64,000 nucleotides of DNA from Rhizobium sp. 9140 (GCF_900067135.1 NZ_FJUR01000001.1:2731501-2795500), one strand, 5' to 3'; numbered from the stretch's first letter, positions 1-9,027 are shown. The notes: generated from the sequence alone by a model not told the origin. Translations and numbers: made by a program.

Positions 1-166
1 CTGGCGGTTCGGCCTTGCCGGTTCTCCCTATGTCAGCCGCAGTTTCACGCGGACGAAAGCGGCATCGACATGGGCTTCAAACACATCCCCCAGATGAGGA
101 TTGAAAAAGTCCCGTCTCGCCACAATTTTCTGTCCGAGAAAACATCCTCAACCCATAGGAGACACC
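1..166. other. No supported gene at left edge
   Basis: Short open frames exist on both strands, but none has a start with a ribosome site or recognisable product. A minus-strand frame ending near position 30 reads protein-like over its last 35 codons but overlaps the lipoprotein gene and has no convincing start. I leave it uncalled. Confidence 0.4.
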
Positions 167-319
167 ATGCGCCCAATCTTTATCGCCATCCTTGGCATCG
201 CCGCCCTCACGCTGACCGGCTGTGGCAATACGGCAAACGGGCTGAAGCGTGATGGGCAGAACACGAGCCGGGCGCTCGACGATGCCAGCAACCGCGTGCT
301 GTCGCAAAACGGAAAATGA
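167..319 (+). CDS. Entericidin A/B-family small lipoprotein
   Basis: This 50-residue protein has a classic lipoprotein signal: MRPIFIAILGIAALTLTGCG, with Cys19 in the lipobox LTGC. The mature part is a short polar helix of about 30 residues. Size, lipobox and the GNTANGLKRDGQ stretch fit the entericidin (EcnA/EcnB) family of small envelope lipoproteins common in rhizobia; the role there is unclear. The start at 167 is chosen because AGGAGA lies six bases upstream; a longer in-frame opening from 101 would place a charged extension before the signal peptide. A hairpin follows at 355. Confidence 0.8.
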   Translation: MRPIFIAILGIAALTLTGCGNTANGLKRDGQNTSRALDDASNRVLSQNGK

Positions 320-354
320 GGCTCCGTAGCGTTCCCACCGTATATCATGCAATC

Positions 355-380
355 ACCGCGTCCCCCAGCCGGGACGCGGT
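355..380 (+). terminator. Hairpin after the lipoprotein gene
   Basis: A perfect ten-base inverted repeat, ACCGCGTCCC and GGGACGCGGT, with a six-base loop lies 35 bases after the lipoprotein stop. There is no clear T run, so termination efficiency is uncertain. Confidence 0.5.
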
Positions 381-472
381 TCGCATTATCAAGTTTCGAC
401 AGTAGACATTGTTTTTTTAAATGGCCGCCCTGAATTTACCGTCTAGGAGAAAGGTCACCGAGAGGACGATCA

Positions 473-1963
473 TTGAACGACGTCACAGAGCATCAGCGTA
501 TTGAAGCCCAGATTGTCCGGAAGGACGTGGGCCATGATCCCTTCGCAGCGGCCGTCCGCGCAACGCGCATGCCCATGCTCATCACGGACCCCTCCAAGCC
601 CGACAATCCGATCGTCTTTGCCAATGACGCGTTTCTCCGCTTCACCGGTTACGAGCGCGACGAGATCATCAACACGAACTGTCGCTTCCTTCAGGGGCCG
701 GATACGAATCGCGACGATATCCAGAAGGTGCGCGAGGCGATCGAGAAGCGGCATCCGATCGAAATCGACGTCGTGAACTACAAGAAGAACGGCGAGCCCT
801 TCTGGAATCGTCTTCTGATCTCGCCCGTCTTCGATGAGCAAGGCGAACTCACCTATTTCTTTGCATCTCAGCTGGACGTGACGCTCGAACGCGATCGCGT
901 GGTGCGGCTTGAGCGCGACCGCGATCTGCTGGAAGGCGAGGTGCAGAAGCGGACGGCAGAGCTGAAGCGCAACGAGACGCAGCTGCGCTTCGCCATGGAG
1001 GCGGGTCATCTCGGCTACTGGACGCTCAACCTCTCCACCATGGAGCTTGTCGCCTCGCCGGACTGCAAGGCGAACTTCGGCTACGCGCCGGATCAGAACT
1101 TCACGGTCGACGACCTGCTGAACGCGGTTCTGCCGGAAGATCAGGCGCATGTGCGCGACGCGTTCCGCAAGGCGGTGGAACGTCACGAGGAATATGACGT
1201 CGAGCATAGATGCGTCTTTCCCGATGGCCGGATGCGCTGGGTGCATATTCGCGGGCTGGTCTATTACGAGGCCGACGGGCAGGCATCGCAGATGTCCGGC
1301 CTCTCGATGGACATCACCGATCGCAAGCGCACCGAAGAGGCTCGCGCCATCACCGTGCGCGAACTCAGTCACCGCATGAAGAACCTGATGACGACGGTGC
1401 AGTCGGTCATCAACCAGACGCTCCGGCAGGCACCGGACAAGGAGGCCGCGGGCAAGGCCATCACCTCGCGCCTGCAATCGATCGGCGCGGCACAGGATCT
1501 GCTCGTCTCTGGCAATTTCTCGGGTGCCGATCTCGGCCGGATCATCCGGGCCACGCTCGATCCCTTCTGGGACAGCTATCCCAACCGGATCGACATCGAC
1601 GGTCCGGATCTGCAGGTCTCGTCCAACCTTGTCCTAACGCTGGCGATGGCGCTGCACGAGCTTGCGACCAATGCTATCAAGTATGGCGCGCTCTCCAACC
1701 TGTCCGGACGCATCCGCGTCCGCTGGCATGCGGTGGCGGACACATCCCTGCATCGCCTGAAGCTGACATGGGAAGAGAGCGGCGGCCCGCCGGTATCACC
1801 GCCGACCAGCCGTGGCTTCGGCACCCGAATGATCGAGCGCGTGCTGTCCAACAGTCTCGGTGGCAGCGCCGAACTGCGTTACGACGTCACGGGCGTCGTC
1901 TTCACGATGGAAGCGCCGATCGGAGACGAAGATGAAGACGGCGAGGACATGCGCCCCGGCTAA
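473..1963 (+). CDS. LOV-PAS HWE-family sensor histidine kinase
   Basis: A 496-residue soluble kinase. Residues about 22-137 form a LOV domain with the flavin-adduct cysteine at Cys70 in NCRFLQG and a conserved Gln133 in FFASQLDV. A coiled segment (about 138-170) leads to a second PAS domain (about 170-285) and then an HWE/HisKA_2 kinase core: phospho-acceptor His300 in RELSHRMKNLMTTVQ, N box HELATNAIKYG around Asn400, and the family W-x-E in LTWEESGG. By family it would autophosphorylate in response to blue light, as Brucella LOV-HK does. No transmembrane segment and no adjacent response regulator are seen. The start is TTG at 473, preceded by GAGAGG; no nearby ATG retains the LOV domain. The two positions before NCRFLQ are Asn-Thr rather than the usual Gly-Arg. 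Confidence 0.85.
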   Translation: MNDVTEHQRIEAQIVRKDVGHDPFAAAVRATRMPMLITDPSKPDNPIVFANDAFLRFTGYERDEIINTNCRFLQGPDTNRDDIQKVREAIEKRHPIEIDVVNYKKNGEPFWNRLLISPVFDEQGELTYFFASQLDVTLERDRVVRLERDRDLLEGEVQKRTAELKRNETQLRFAMEAGHLGYWTLNLSTMELVASPDCKANFGYAPDQNFTVDDLLNAVLPEDQAHVRDAFRKAVERHEEYDVEHRCVFPDGRMRWVHIRGLVYYEADGQASQMSGLSMDITDRKRTEEARAITVRELSHRMKNLMTTVQSVINQTLRQAPDKEAAGKAITSRLQSIGAAQDLLVSGNFSGADLGRIIRATLDPFWDSYPNRIDIDGPDLQVSSNLVLTLAMALHELATNAIKYGALSNLSGRIRVRWHAVADTSLHRLKLTWEESGGPPVSPPTSRGFGTRMIERVLSNSLGGSAELRYDVTGVVFTMEAPIGDEDEDGEDMRPG

Positions 1964-1979
1964 AGCACTTCCGAAGCCG

Positions 1980-2771
1980 TCAGGTCCGGTAGGCCGGCTG
2001 CTGCTGGTCCAGTACGCGCCGCACGCTTTCCAGATGAAGCCGGGCGCTTTCCGGGTCTCCCTCCCGCATCTGGCGGGCAGTGACGCTTGCGATTTCGTCC
2101 GACACCGGCAGCAGGCGCCGACCGGTGCTCATCGCTTTCAGTTGCACCTCGGCGGCGCGTTCCAGATAATAGAGATCGTCCCAGGCCTCAGCGATATTCG
2201 GTGCGCAGACCATCACGCCGTGGTTCTTCATGAACAAAATGTCCTTATCACCAAGGACGGCGGCGATCCGGTCGCCTTCCCGCTCGTCAAGCGCCAGCCC
2301 GTTATATTCCTCGTCCATCGCCACGCGGCCGTAGAACTTCAGCGCGGTCTGCCCGGCCCAGACAAGCGGCTCGCCCTCGACCATGCTGAGTGCTGTCGCA
2401 TTCGGCATATGCGTATGAAACGCGGCGCCGACGCGCGGGCTCATCTTGTGAAGCCGGGCATGGATGTAGAAGGCGGTCGCCTCCGGCACGCCGTCGCCCG
2501 CAATCACATGACCCTCGAAGTCGCAGATCAGCAGCGACGATGCCGTCGCCTCCTGAAAGGCCCAGCCGAGACGGTTGACGAGGAAGAGATCGCGATGGCC
2601 CGGAACGACGGCCGAGAAGTGGTTGCAGATGCCCTCCTGCAGCCCCAGCCGCGCCGCCATGCGGAGGCTCGCGGCGAGATCGACACGGGCCTGCCAGATG
2701 TCCTCCGTCTCGAGCGACGAATTGCGCAGCAGTGCGGGGCCGGTCTTGGAGATCGTCAGTTCATGCGCCAT
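1980..2771 (-). CDS. Class II aldolase/adducin-family protein
   Basis: Encodes 263 residues of the class II aldolase/adducin fold. Zinc-ligand signatures AAFHTHMPNATAL and KNHGVMVCA are visible, plus the substrate-loop pattern GICNHFSAVVPG. Members act as metal-dependent aldolases or decarboxylases on sugar phosphates or ketoacids; the substrate cannot be read here. The start MAHELTISK at 2771 is preferred, because a longer frame to 2852 would cover the end of the upstream HAD gene. The two genes overlap by 11 bases and are surely one transcript, so aldolase and phosphatase/dehalogenase probably act in one pathway. It converges on the LOV kinase with a 16-base gap. Confidence 0.8.
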   Translation of the reverse strand: MAHELTISKTGPALLRNSSLETEDIWQARVDLAASLRMAARLGLQEGICNHFSAVVPGHRDLFLVNRLGWAFQEATASSLLICDFEGHVIAGDGVPEATAFYIHARLHKMSPRVGAAFHTHMPNATALSMVEGEPLVWAGQTALKFYGRVAMDEEYNGLALDEREGDRIAAVLGDKDILFMKNHGVMVCAPNIAEAWDDLYYLERAAEVQLKAMSTGRRLLPVSDEIASVTARQMREGDPESARLHLESVRRVLDQQQPAYRT

Positions 2772-3492
2772 ATCGGCCTCCAGAATCCTCTTGCATCCAG
2801 CCGGCAGCCCTAAGCAGGCCGGGCACCTGGTCGAGCGTGGGAACACGCTCATCCGGCCGGTAATCCTCCGGCGGCTTGCGCCCCGTTCCCCGGTCGATCC
2901 AGATCGTACGAAAGCCTAAGTCTCGCGCCGCCGCAAGATCGAGATGCGGACTGGCGCAGATATGCACCAGCTCTTCGCGCGAAATGCCAAGGCTCTTCCA
3001 CGCGTGATGGAAGATCTGCGCCGACGGCTTGTAGGCACCCGCCTGCTCGGCCGTGATCACCCGGTCGATGACGCCACCGAGCTGGGCGACATTGCCCGCG
3101 ATGATTGCGTCGTCCGTGTTGGAGATGATCGCCAGCTTGAAACCGGCAGCCTTGAGCTGGCGCAATGTGTCCACCACCTCCGGAAAAGGCGGCATCCGGC
3201 CGATCGATCCGGTGAGGATGCCGGCATCCGCGGGATCGAACGCACGGTCGAACGCCACCATCGTCTTCTCCAGCGCGAGCGCGCTGACCTCGCGAAACGA
3301 CCGATGCGGCCGCTCGGCTTCGAGCGCATGCTCATACCCGTCGAACGTGGAGATGAAGGCGCCGGGATCGACGGTGCCGGCCTGCCCCGACAGGATCGTC
3401 GAGATCGCCGCCATCAGGCCTTCGTCCCATTGAATCAGCGTTCCGTAGCAATCGAATGTCAGCCAGTCCGGCCGTGGCCCCGTCAGTGTCAT
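2761..3492 (-). CDS. HAD hydrolase, haloacid dehalogenase type II-like
   Basis: A 243-residue HAD-superfamily protein. Motif I is FDCYGTLIQWDEG with the nucleophile Asp in DCYGT, motif II is AIISNTDD, the motif III lysine is in GAYKPSAQIF, and motif IV lies in VHICASPHLDLAAARDLG. The FDCYGTLIDW-type motif I is characteristic of 2-haloacid dehalogenase-like HADs, many of which are in fact phosphatases. It is translationally coupled to the downstream class II aldolase. Motif IV has SPHLD where true dehalogenases usually have a similar Ser/Asn-x-x-x-D, so catalysis is plausible but the substrate is open. Confidence 0.78.
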   Translation of the reverse strand: MTLTGPRPDWLTFDCYGTLIQWDEGLMAAISTILSGQAGTVDPGAFISTFDGYEHALEAERPHRSFREVSALALEKTMVAFDRAFDPADAGILTGSIGRMPPFPEVVDTLRQLKAAGFKLAIISNTDDAIIAGNVAQLGGVIDRVITAEQAGAYKPSAQIFHHAWKSLGISREELVHICASPHLDLAAARDLGFRTIWIDRGTGRKPPEDYRPDERVPTLDQVPGLLRAAGWMQEDSGGRYGA

Positions 3493-3616
3493 CGCATCGC
3501 CTCCTTGGTCCCCAATGTTTTGGCAAAGGATTCCACCATTTGGAAATGAAATGTTCGGATGCGCGCGATCGGGTTTGACGCTGACCTGCCCGTCAGGCCG
3601 AGCCGATATGCCAGAC

Positions 3617-3648
3617 GAAAACGCCGCCCGTCGGATGAACGGGCGGCG
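3617..3648 (-). terminator. Intrinsic terminator of the RND operon
   Basis: Read on the minus strand, CGCCGCCCGT pairs with ACGGGCGGCG around a seven-base loop and is followed by TTTTC. It lies 28 bases past the stop of the RND transporter gene. Confidence 0.75.
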
Positions 3649-3675
3649 GAGATAATGACGATCGATGCGATGGCG

Positions 3676-6600
3676 TCAGGCCGAGGGCTGCGCCACCGGA
3701 GGCGCGTCCGTCCGGGGCTTGTCCTCGGGCTTCTCTTCATGGATTCGGAACCAGGCGACATAGAGCGCAGGCAGGAAGAGCAGCGTCAGGACGGTCCCCA
3801 CGATAATCCCACCGATCATGGCGTAGGCCATCGGCCCCCAGAAGATCTCGCGGGCGATCGGAATGAGCGCGAGGCTGGCAGCGGCAGCCGTCAGCATGAT
3901 CGGCCGCATGCGGTGTTCGGTCGCCTCCACGACGGCACGCCAGGGCGCAACGCCGTCCCGCCGCAGCGTCTCGATCTGATCGATCAGGATCACCGAGTTG
4001 CGGATGAGAATGCCGATCAGCGCCAGGATGCCGAGGATGGCCACGAAGCCCATAGGCGCCCCGCTCGGCAGCAGCGCCGCGACGACGCCGATGATGGCGA
4101 GCGGCGCGACCGCGAAGACGAGGAAGAGCCGGCTGAAGCTCTGAAGCTGGATCATCAGGATCGTCGCCATGACGAACAGCATCAGCGGCACGACGGCAGC
4201 GATCGGTCCCTGCGCCTTGCCGCTTTCCTCGACGGCACCGGCAACGGCGATCGAATAGCCGGGCGGCAGGGTCGCCTCGAACGACTTGACCGCCGGATCG
4301 AGTTCGGCGACGGCCGTTGCCGGCTGCACCTTGTCGATCATGCCGGCCCGCACCGTGACGGTGGGGATGCGCGAGCGGGTCCAGATCAGCGGCTGCTCGA
4401 CATCGTAACGGAAGGAGGCCACGGCGGCGAGCGGCACGGACCGGCCATCGCCGACGGGCAACTGGAGGTCTCGCAAGGTCTCGATGGAGCTGCGCTCCGC
4501 CTCGACCGCACGGCCGACGATGTTGACGAGGTAGATATCGTCGCGCACCTGCGTTGCCGTCGTGCCGCCGACAATGCCATTGATGGTCGTTGCAATGTCC
4601 TGCGAGGTGATGCCGAGCTGGCGCGCCTTGTCCTGCAGCACGTCGATCTTGACCACGCGCGACGGCTCGTTCCAGTCATAGGCGACGTCGCCGAGGTGCT
4701 TGTTCTCACCGACGATATTGCCAAGGTCGAGCGCCAGCTGCCGCACCGTCTGGATGTCCGGACCGCTGACGCGATAGGCGACGGGGCGACCAACGGGCGG
4801 GCCGATATCGAGGAGCTTCACATAGGCATCCGTGCCGATAAACGTCTTCTTGAGATAGGCCTCGAGATCCGGCTTCAGCCGATCGCGGGCTTCGATGCTC
4901 TTGCTGACGATGATCGTCTGCCCGAAGGCCGGGCTGTTCGGCTGCACGTCGAACGACAGGACGAAGCGCAGCGCGCCCTGCCCCACATAGCTCGACCAAT
5001 GCTCCACATCCGGATTGCCCTTCAGCTTTTCCGCTTCGAACTGCGCGATCTGCCGTTGCGTCTCGCGGATCGAGGCACTCTGCGGCAGGTTCCAGTCGAT
5101 GATAAGCTCGTTGCGGTCCGATGAGGGGAAGAACTGCTGCTGCACGAACTGCATGCTGTAGACGGAGCCCGCGAACACGATCAGCGTCACGGCAATCGTG
5201 ACCCAGCGGAAGCGCATGCATAGGAGCAGGACTCGCGAGAAGACGCGGGCGACGATGCCCTTGGAGCCGTGATGCTGCTTCATCGTTTTCGGCAGCATCA
5301 GCACGCCGAGAAGCGGTGTGAAGAGCACGGCGACGATCCAGGAGAGGATAAGCGATGCCGCGATGACGATGAACAGCGTGAAGGTGAACTCACCCGCCGC
5401 GCTGTTGTTGAGGCCCACGGGAATGAAGCCCGCAACGGTCACCAGCGTGCCGGTCAGCATCGGGAATGCTGTGGACGTGTAGACATAGGTTGCGGCCTTG
5501 CGCAGGTCGTCCCCCGCCTCCAGCCGCGCCACCATCATTTCCACGGCGATCATGGCGTCGTCCACAAGCAGCCCGAGCGCGATGATCAGCGCGCCGAGCG
5601 AAATGCGCTGCAGCGAAATGCCGAGATATTCCATGATGACGAAGGTCATCGCGAGAACGAGCGGGATGGCCACGGCGACGACCAGTCCGGCCCGCAGGCC
5701 GAGGCTGACGAAGGAGACGGCAAGCACGATGGCGATAGCTTCGAACAGTGCACGCGTGAAGCCGGACACCGCCTCGTCCACGATCTTCGGCTGGTCGGAG
5801 ACCAGATGCGCATCGATGCCGACCGGCAGCTTCTGCTCGATCTTGTCCATGCGCTCCGTCAGCGCCTCGCCGAAGGCCAGGAGATTGGCGCCCTGCTTCA
5901 TGTTCACCGCCAGCGCAATCGCCGGCTCGCCGTTGTAGCGGAAGATCGTGCTCGGTGGATCGGCATAGCCACGGCGGATGGAGGCCACGTCGCTCAGCCG
6001 GAAGAACTGGTCGTTGACCCGCAGGTTGAGATTGCGCAGGCTGTCTTCCGAGGAGAACTGGCCCGACACGCGGACGCTGATGCGCTCCGGGCTATCCTGC
6101 ATGACGCCGGAGGGCGCAACCGCGTTCTGGGCCTGCAGCGTATCGACCACGCTCTGCTGGTCGATCCCGAGGGCCGCCAGCTGACGAGAGGAGAATTCGA
6201 GGAAGATGACCTCGTCCTGGGCTCCGATGATGTCGACCTTGCCGGCGTTCGGCACGGTCAGCACTTCGGCCCGCACGGATTCCACAGTGTCGCGAAGCTC
6301 GCGCTGAGAAAAGCCATCCGAGGTGAAGGCGTAGATATTGCCGTAGACGTCGCCGAAGCTGTCGTTGAAGAACGGCCCCTGAACGCCGGACGGCAGGTTA
6401 CCGGCGATATCGCCGACGAGATTGCGCACCCGCACCCATGTCGGCGGGACCTGCGCTGCCGGCGTCGTTTCGCGCAGATAGACGAATACCGTCGTCTGGC
6501 CGGCGACCGTCTGGCTCTTGGTGTAGTCGAGCTGCGGCAGTTCCTCGAGCTTCTTCTCGATGCGCTCCGTTACCTGCTTGATCGTGTCCTCGACGGTGGC

Positions 6601-6768
6601 GCCGGGCCACTGCGCAGTGATGATCATCGTCTTGATCGTGAAGGAGGGATCCTCCTCGCGACCGAGATTGAGATAGGACAGGAAGCCGGCAAGCGAGAAG
6701 ACCAGCATGAAATACCAGAGGAGCGAGCGGTGACCCAGCCCCCAGTCCGACAGGTTGAACGGCTTCAT
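3676..6768 (-). CDS. RND efflux transporter, AcrB/HAE1-like
   Basis: A 1030-residue inner-membrane proton-driven pump of the resistance-nodulation-division family. It has an N-terminal membrane helix (about 14-32), a large periplasmic loop, the TM4 proton-relay motif GLLVDDAMIAVEMM with paired Asp near residue 400, a second loop, and a helix-rich C terminus (about 840-1010). Length and two-fold organisation are normal. It ends a three-gene operon with two membrane-fusion lipoproteins; its ATG overlaps the preceding stop by four bases (ATGA). No outer-membrane TolC-type channel is encoded nearby, so a channel from elsewhere must be used. A divergent TetR repressor probably controls it. Confidence 0.92.
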   Translation of the reverse strand: MKPFNLSDWGLGHRSLLWYFMLVFSLAGFLSYLNLGREEDPSFTIKTMIITAQWPGATVEDTIKQVTERIEKKLEELPQLDYTKSQTVAGQTTVFVYLRETTPAAQVPPTWVRVRNLVGDIAGNLPSGVQGPFFNDSFGDVYGNIYAFTSDGFSQRELRDTVESVRAEVLTVPNAGKVDIIGAQDEVIFLEFSSRQLAALGIDQQSVVDTLQAQNAVAPSGVMQDSPERISVRVSGQFSSEDSLRNLNLRVNDQFFRLSDVASIRRGYADPPSTIFRYNGEPAIALAVNMKQGANLLAFGEALTERMDKIEQKLPVGIDAHLVSDQPKIVDEAVSGFTRALFEAIAIVLAVSFVSLGLRAGLVVAVAIPLVLAMTFVIMEYLGISLQRISLGALIIALGLLVDDAMIAVEMMVARLEAGDDLRKAATYVYTSTAFPMLTGTLVTVAGFIPVGLNNSAAGEFTFTLFIVIAASLILSWIVAVLFTPLLGVLMLPKTMKQHHGSKGIVARVFSRVLLLCMRFRWVTIAVTLIVFAGSVYSMQFVQQQFFPSSDRNELIIDWNLPQSASIRETQRQIAQFEAEKLKGNPDVEHWSSYVGQGALRFVLSFDVQPNSPAFGQTIIVSKSIEARDRLKPDLEAYLKKTFIGTDAYVKLLDIGPPVGRPVAYRVSGPDIQTVRQLALDLGNIVGENKHLGDVAYDWNEPSRVVKIDVLQDKARQLGITSQDIATTINGIVGGTTATQVRDDIYLVNIVGRAVEAERSSIETLRDLQLPVGDGRSVPLAAVASFRYDVEQPLIWTRSRIPTVTVRAGMIDKVQPATAVAELDPAVKSFEATLPPGYSIAVAGAVEESGKAQGPIAAVVPLMLFVMATILMIQLQSFSRLFLVFAVAPLAIIGVVAALLPSGAPMGFVAILGILALIGILIRNSVILIDQIETLRRDGVAPWRAVVEATEHRMRPIMLTAAAASLALIPIAREIFWGPMAYAMIGGIIVGTVLTLLFLPALYVAWFRIHEEKPEDKPRTDAPPVAQPSA

Positions 6769-7829
6769 TTCAAATCTCCGGAAACGCGGATTTTCTGCCC
6801 GTCGGTCAGGCTATTGACCCCGGCGACGACGACGCGGTCGCCGCGCTTGAGGCCGGAGGTGATGGCAACACGGTCGCCGGTGCCGGTGGTCGTGACCTCG
6901 CGCGTGGCGACGGCATCGGTCCCGTCCGGAATGATCCACACCAGCGTCTTGCCGTCACGCGTGACGATAGCGGAGGCGGGCAGCAGCAATTCGGACGGAC
7001 GGGTATCGGGTAGCGAAACCGCGATGACCGAGCCCAGACGGAAAGCGGCGGGCGCCGCCTGCAGCGCGATGCGGATGCGCTGGGAACGTGTGACAGGATC
7101 GGCCGAGGGCTCGATGCGCCGCACGCGGCCCTTGACCACCGTCGTCGGGTCGGACTGGAGAACGACCGAGAAGGGATCGCCGATCTTGATGCCGGACGCC
7201 GCAGAGGCGGGGAGATCGACCACGGCATCGCGCAGATCGGGCCGCGCCACCGTCACCACCGTCTGTCCGGCGGCAACCACCTGGCCGGGTTCGGCGGCCG
7301 TGCTGGTGACGACGCCGGTATAGTCGGCGGCGATCTTCGCATAGCTCAGACGCTCCTGCGCCTTTGCAAGGTTCGCCCTCGCCCGCAGTTCGGCGGATTG
7401 CGCAGCCTGCGCGGCCTGCACCGCATCCTCGACGGCGGCCTGCGACACGACGGTCTTGGCGAAAAGACCCTTCTGGCGCTGCTCTACGACACGGGCATTG
7501 TTGGCGGACGCCTGGGCGCTGACGAGCGACGCCTGGGCGGCCTGCACGTCCTGCTCCAGCGCCGTGGCTTCGAGCACGGCCAGCAACGTGCCGCGCTCCA
7601 CGGGATCGCCGACCTGGACGTTACGGGAGATCATGCGGCCGAGGATCTGGAAGCTGTAATTGGTGACGATCTGCGGCTCGACGGTGCCGGCGAAGGACAG
7701 CGGAACGGAATTCGTCTCCTCCAGTACCAGCGACTTCACCGGCCGCGGCGGCGGCAGCGGCGCTTCGGTGTCGTCGGAGCAGGCCGCCAGCATGAAAGCG
7801 AGCGGAAGAAGAATGAGGACGGGCTTCAT
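6765..7829 (-). CDS. RND periplasmic adaptor lipoprotein (second of two)
   Basis: A 354-residue membrane-fusion protein. The lipobox LAAC, with SDD after the Cys, follows the signal MKPVLILLPLAFML. A barrel-sandwich/lipoyl half (GRMISRNVQVGDPVERGTLL) is followed by an alpha-hairpin rich in Ala and Gln (about residues 95-160), the second lipoyl half around GVVTSTAAEPGQVVAAGQ, and a beta-barrel end. The start at 7829 is fixed by the lipoprotein signal; the frame is open to 8006 without meaning. It overlaps the upstream adaptor gene by four bases and the downstream pump gene by four bases, so the three are translationally coupled. Confidence 0.9.
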   Translation of the reverse strand: MKPVLILLPLAFMLAACSDDTEAPLPPPRPVKSLVLEETNSVPLSFAGTVEPQIVTNYSFQILGRMISRNVQVGDPVERGTLLAVLEATALEQDVQAAQASLVSAQASANNARVVEQRQKGLFAKTVVSQAAVEDAVQAAQAAQSAELRARANLAKAQERLSYAKIAADYTGVVTSTAAEPGQVVAAGQTVVTVARPDLRDAVVDLPASAASGIKIGDPFSVVLQSDPTTVVKGRVRRIEPSADPVTRSQRIRIALQAAPAAFRLGSVIAVSLPDTRPSELLLPASAIVTRDGKTLVWIIPDGTDAVATREVTTTGTGDRVAITSGLKRGDRVVVAGVNSLTDGQKIRVSGDLK

Positions 7830-8923
7830 GGGGTGGTCCCCTCGGACAGCATGACGGTCTGGCCCTGGCGCAGCAGCTTGGTGCCATCGACCACGACCTG
7901 ATCGCCGGCCTTCAGGCCGGTTGCGATGATCATGGCGCCGGTCTGGTATTCGGCGAGTGTCACCGGGCGGAGCGAAACGGTGGTGTTGGCGGGATCGAAG
8001 ATCCACAGAGCGGGTTTTCCATTCGAGGCGGCCAGCGCGGTCGGCGGCAGCGTGAAGGCCGGCGGACCGACAAGCGACACGGTGCCCCGCACGACCGAGG
8101 CAAGCGTCATGGCGGCCGGCGGTTGGTCGAGCCCGACCTTGACGCGCACGGTGCCCGTCTGCCGATCTACCGTCGGCGCGATCTCGCGCACCGGGCCGCG
8201 GGCGACGACGGAGGGATCCGATGCGAGGCTGACAGTGACGTCCGGCGGCTCTCCGCTCCGCAGAAGCGATTCGTAGATATCGAAGACCGCATCGCGCGGC
8301 CCGTCCACGGCGACGGAGAAGACGGCCTGTGCCGCCTGGACCGTTTCGCCGACATCCGCATTGCGTGCGGTCACGATCCCGTCCGCATCGGCGGTCAGCT
8401 CGGTGTAGGACAGCGTTTCCTCGGCATTGGTCAGCGCCGATTCGGCCGACTTCAGCGAGGCGCGCGCGACCTTCAGGTTCTCTTCCGCGAGATCGTAGGT
8501 GGTCTGCGCCGTCGAATTGGCGCGAAGCAGCGTCTGCTGGCGCGCGAACGCCGCCGTGGCATGCGACAGGTCGGCATTGGCGGCAGACAGCGTGGCACGG
8601 GCCGAATCGAGATCGGCCCGCTGCACTTCGTCGTCCATCCGGGCCAGAAGCTGCCCCTTGCGCACGGCGTCGCCCACATCGACCAGGCGCTCGATGATGC
8701 GGCCGCTGGTCCGGAACGAAAGATTGGTCTCCGTGCGCGCGGCGATCGAGCCCGTCAGGCTGATCTCGCTCTTCGAGGGTTTGGGAGCGACGGTCTCGAC
8801 GCGGACGCGCGGCACCGGCTTCGGCGCTGGCGCCTCATCATCGGAACAGGCCGTCAGGGAAAACACCGCCATGGCAGCGACAAGCGCCATACGGACGAAG
8901 GGGAAGGTCATGATCGGATCCAT
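7826..8923 (-). CDS. RND periplasmic adaptor lipoprotein (first of two)
   Basis: A 365-residue HlyD/AcrA-type adaptor. The lipobox LTACSDD follows MALVAAMAVFS. Lipoyl halves are seen at SGRIIERLVDVGDAVRKG and DGIVTARNADVGETVQAA, flanking an alpha-hairpin (about residues 105-175). The start is ATG 8923 or ATG 8911 four codons later; neither has a strong ribosome site. It opens the operon adaptor-adaptor-pump. The two adaptors share architecture but are clearly diverged, so they may form a mixed hexamer or serve the pump as non-equivalent subunits. Two TetR-type dyads lie just upstream. Confidence 0.9.
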   Translation of the reverse strand: MDPIMTFPFVRMALVAAMAVFSLTACSDDEAPAPKPVPRVRVETVAPKPSKSEISLTGSIAARTETNLSFRTSGRIIERLVDVGDAVRKGQLLARMDDEVQRADLDSARATLSAANADLSHATAAFARQQTLLRANSTAQTTYDLAEENLKVARASLKSAESALTNAEETLSYTELTADADGIVTARNADVGETVQAAQAVFSVAVDGPRDAVFDIYESLLRSGEPPDVTVSLASDPSVVARGPVREIAPTVDRQTGTVRVKVGLDQPPAAMTLASVVRGTVSLVGPPAFTLPPTALAASNGKPALWIFDPANTTVSLRPVTLAEYQTGAMIIATGLKAGDQVVVDGTKLLRQGQTVMLSEGTTP

Positions 8924-8964
8924 ATTGCCGTTTCGTCCGGGGTAAAGGCCCCTCGGGCTTGACG

Positions 8965-9008
8965 GGAAACCCTGCAGTTTCCTAATGATAGAAAACTCAT
9001 CGGTTTCC
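8965..9008. promoter_or_regulatory. Twin dyad operators between efflux operon and TetR gene
   Basis: GGAAAC-N6-GTTTCC at 8965-8982 and GAAAAC-N6-GTTTCC at 8991-9008 have the same architecture and begin 26 bases apart. They sit in the 104-base divergent intergenic region, as expected for operators of the neighbouring TetR-family repressor. Assignment to that protein is inferred from position. Confidence 0.65.
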
Positions 9009-9027
9009 GAAAGTCAAGAGGTCCCTC

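Noticed and set aside
30..182. Minus-strand frame ending in a protein-like stretch (HLGDVFEAHVDAAFVRVKLR)
   Set aside because: It overlaps the lipoprotein gene, has no ATG or ribosome site and begins just after a stop; chance open frame is more likely.
3559..5124. Long plus-strand open frame opposite the RND gene
   Set aside because: It is the antisense shadow of the transporter gene: Arg/Asp/His-rich, without motifs or a ribosome site.
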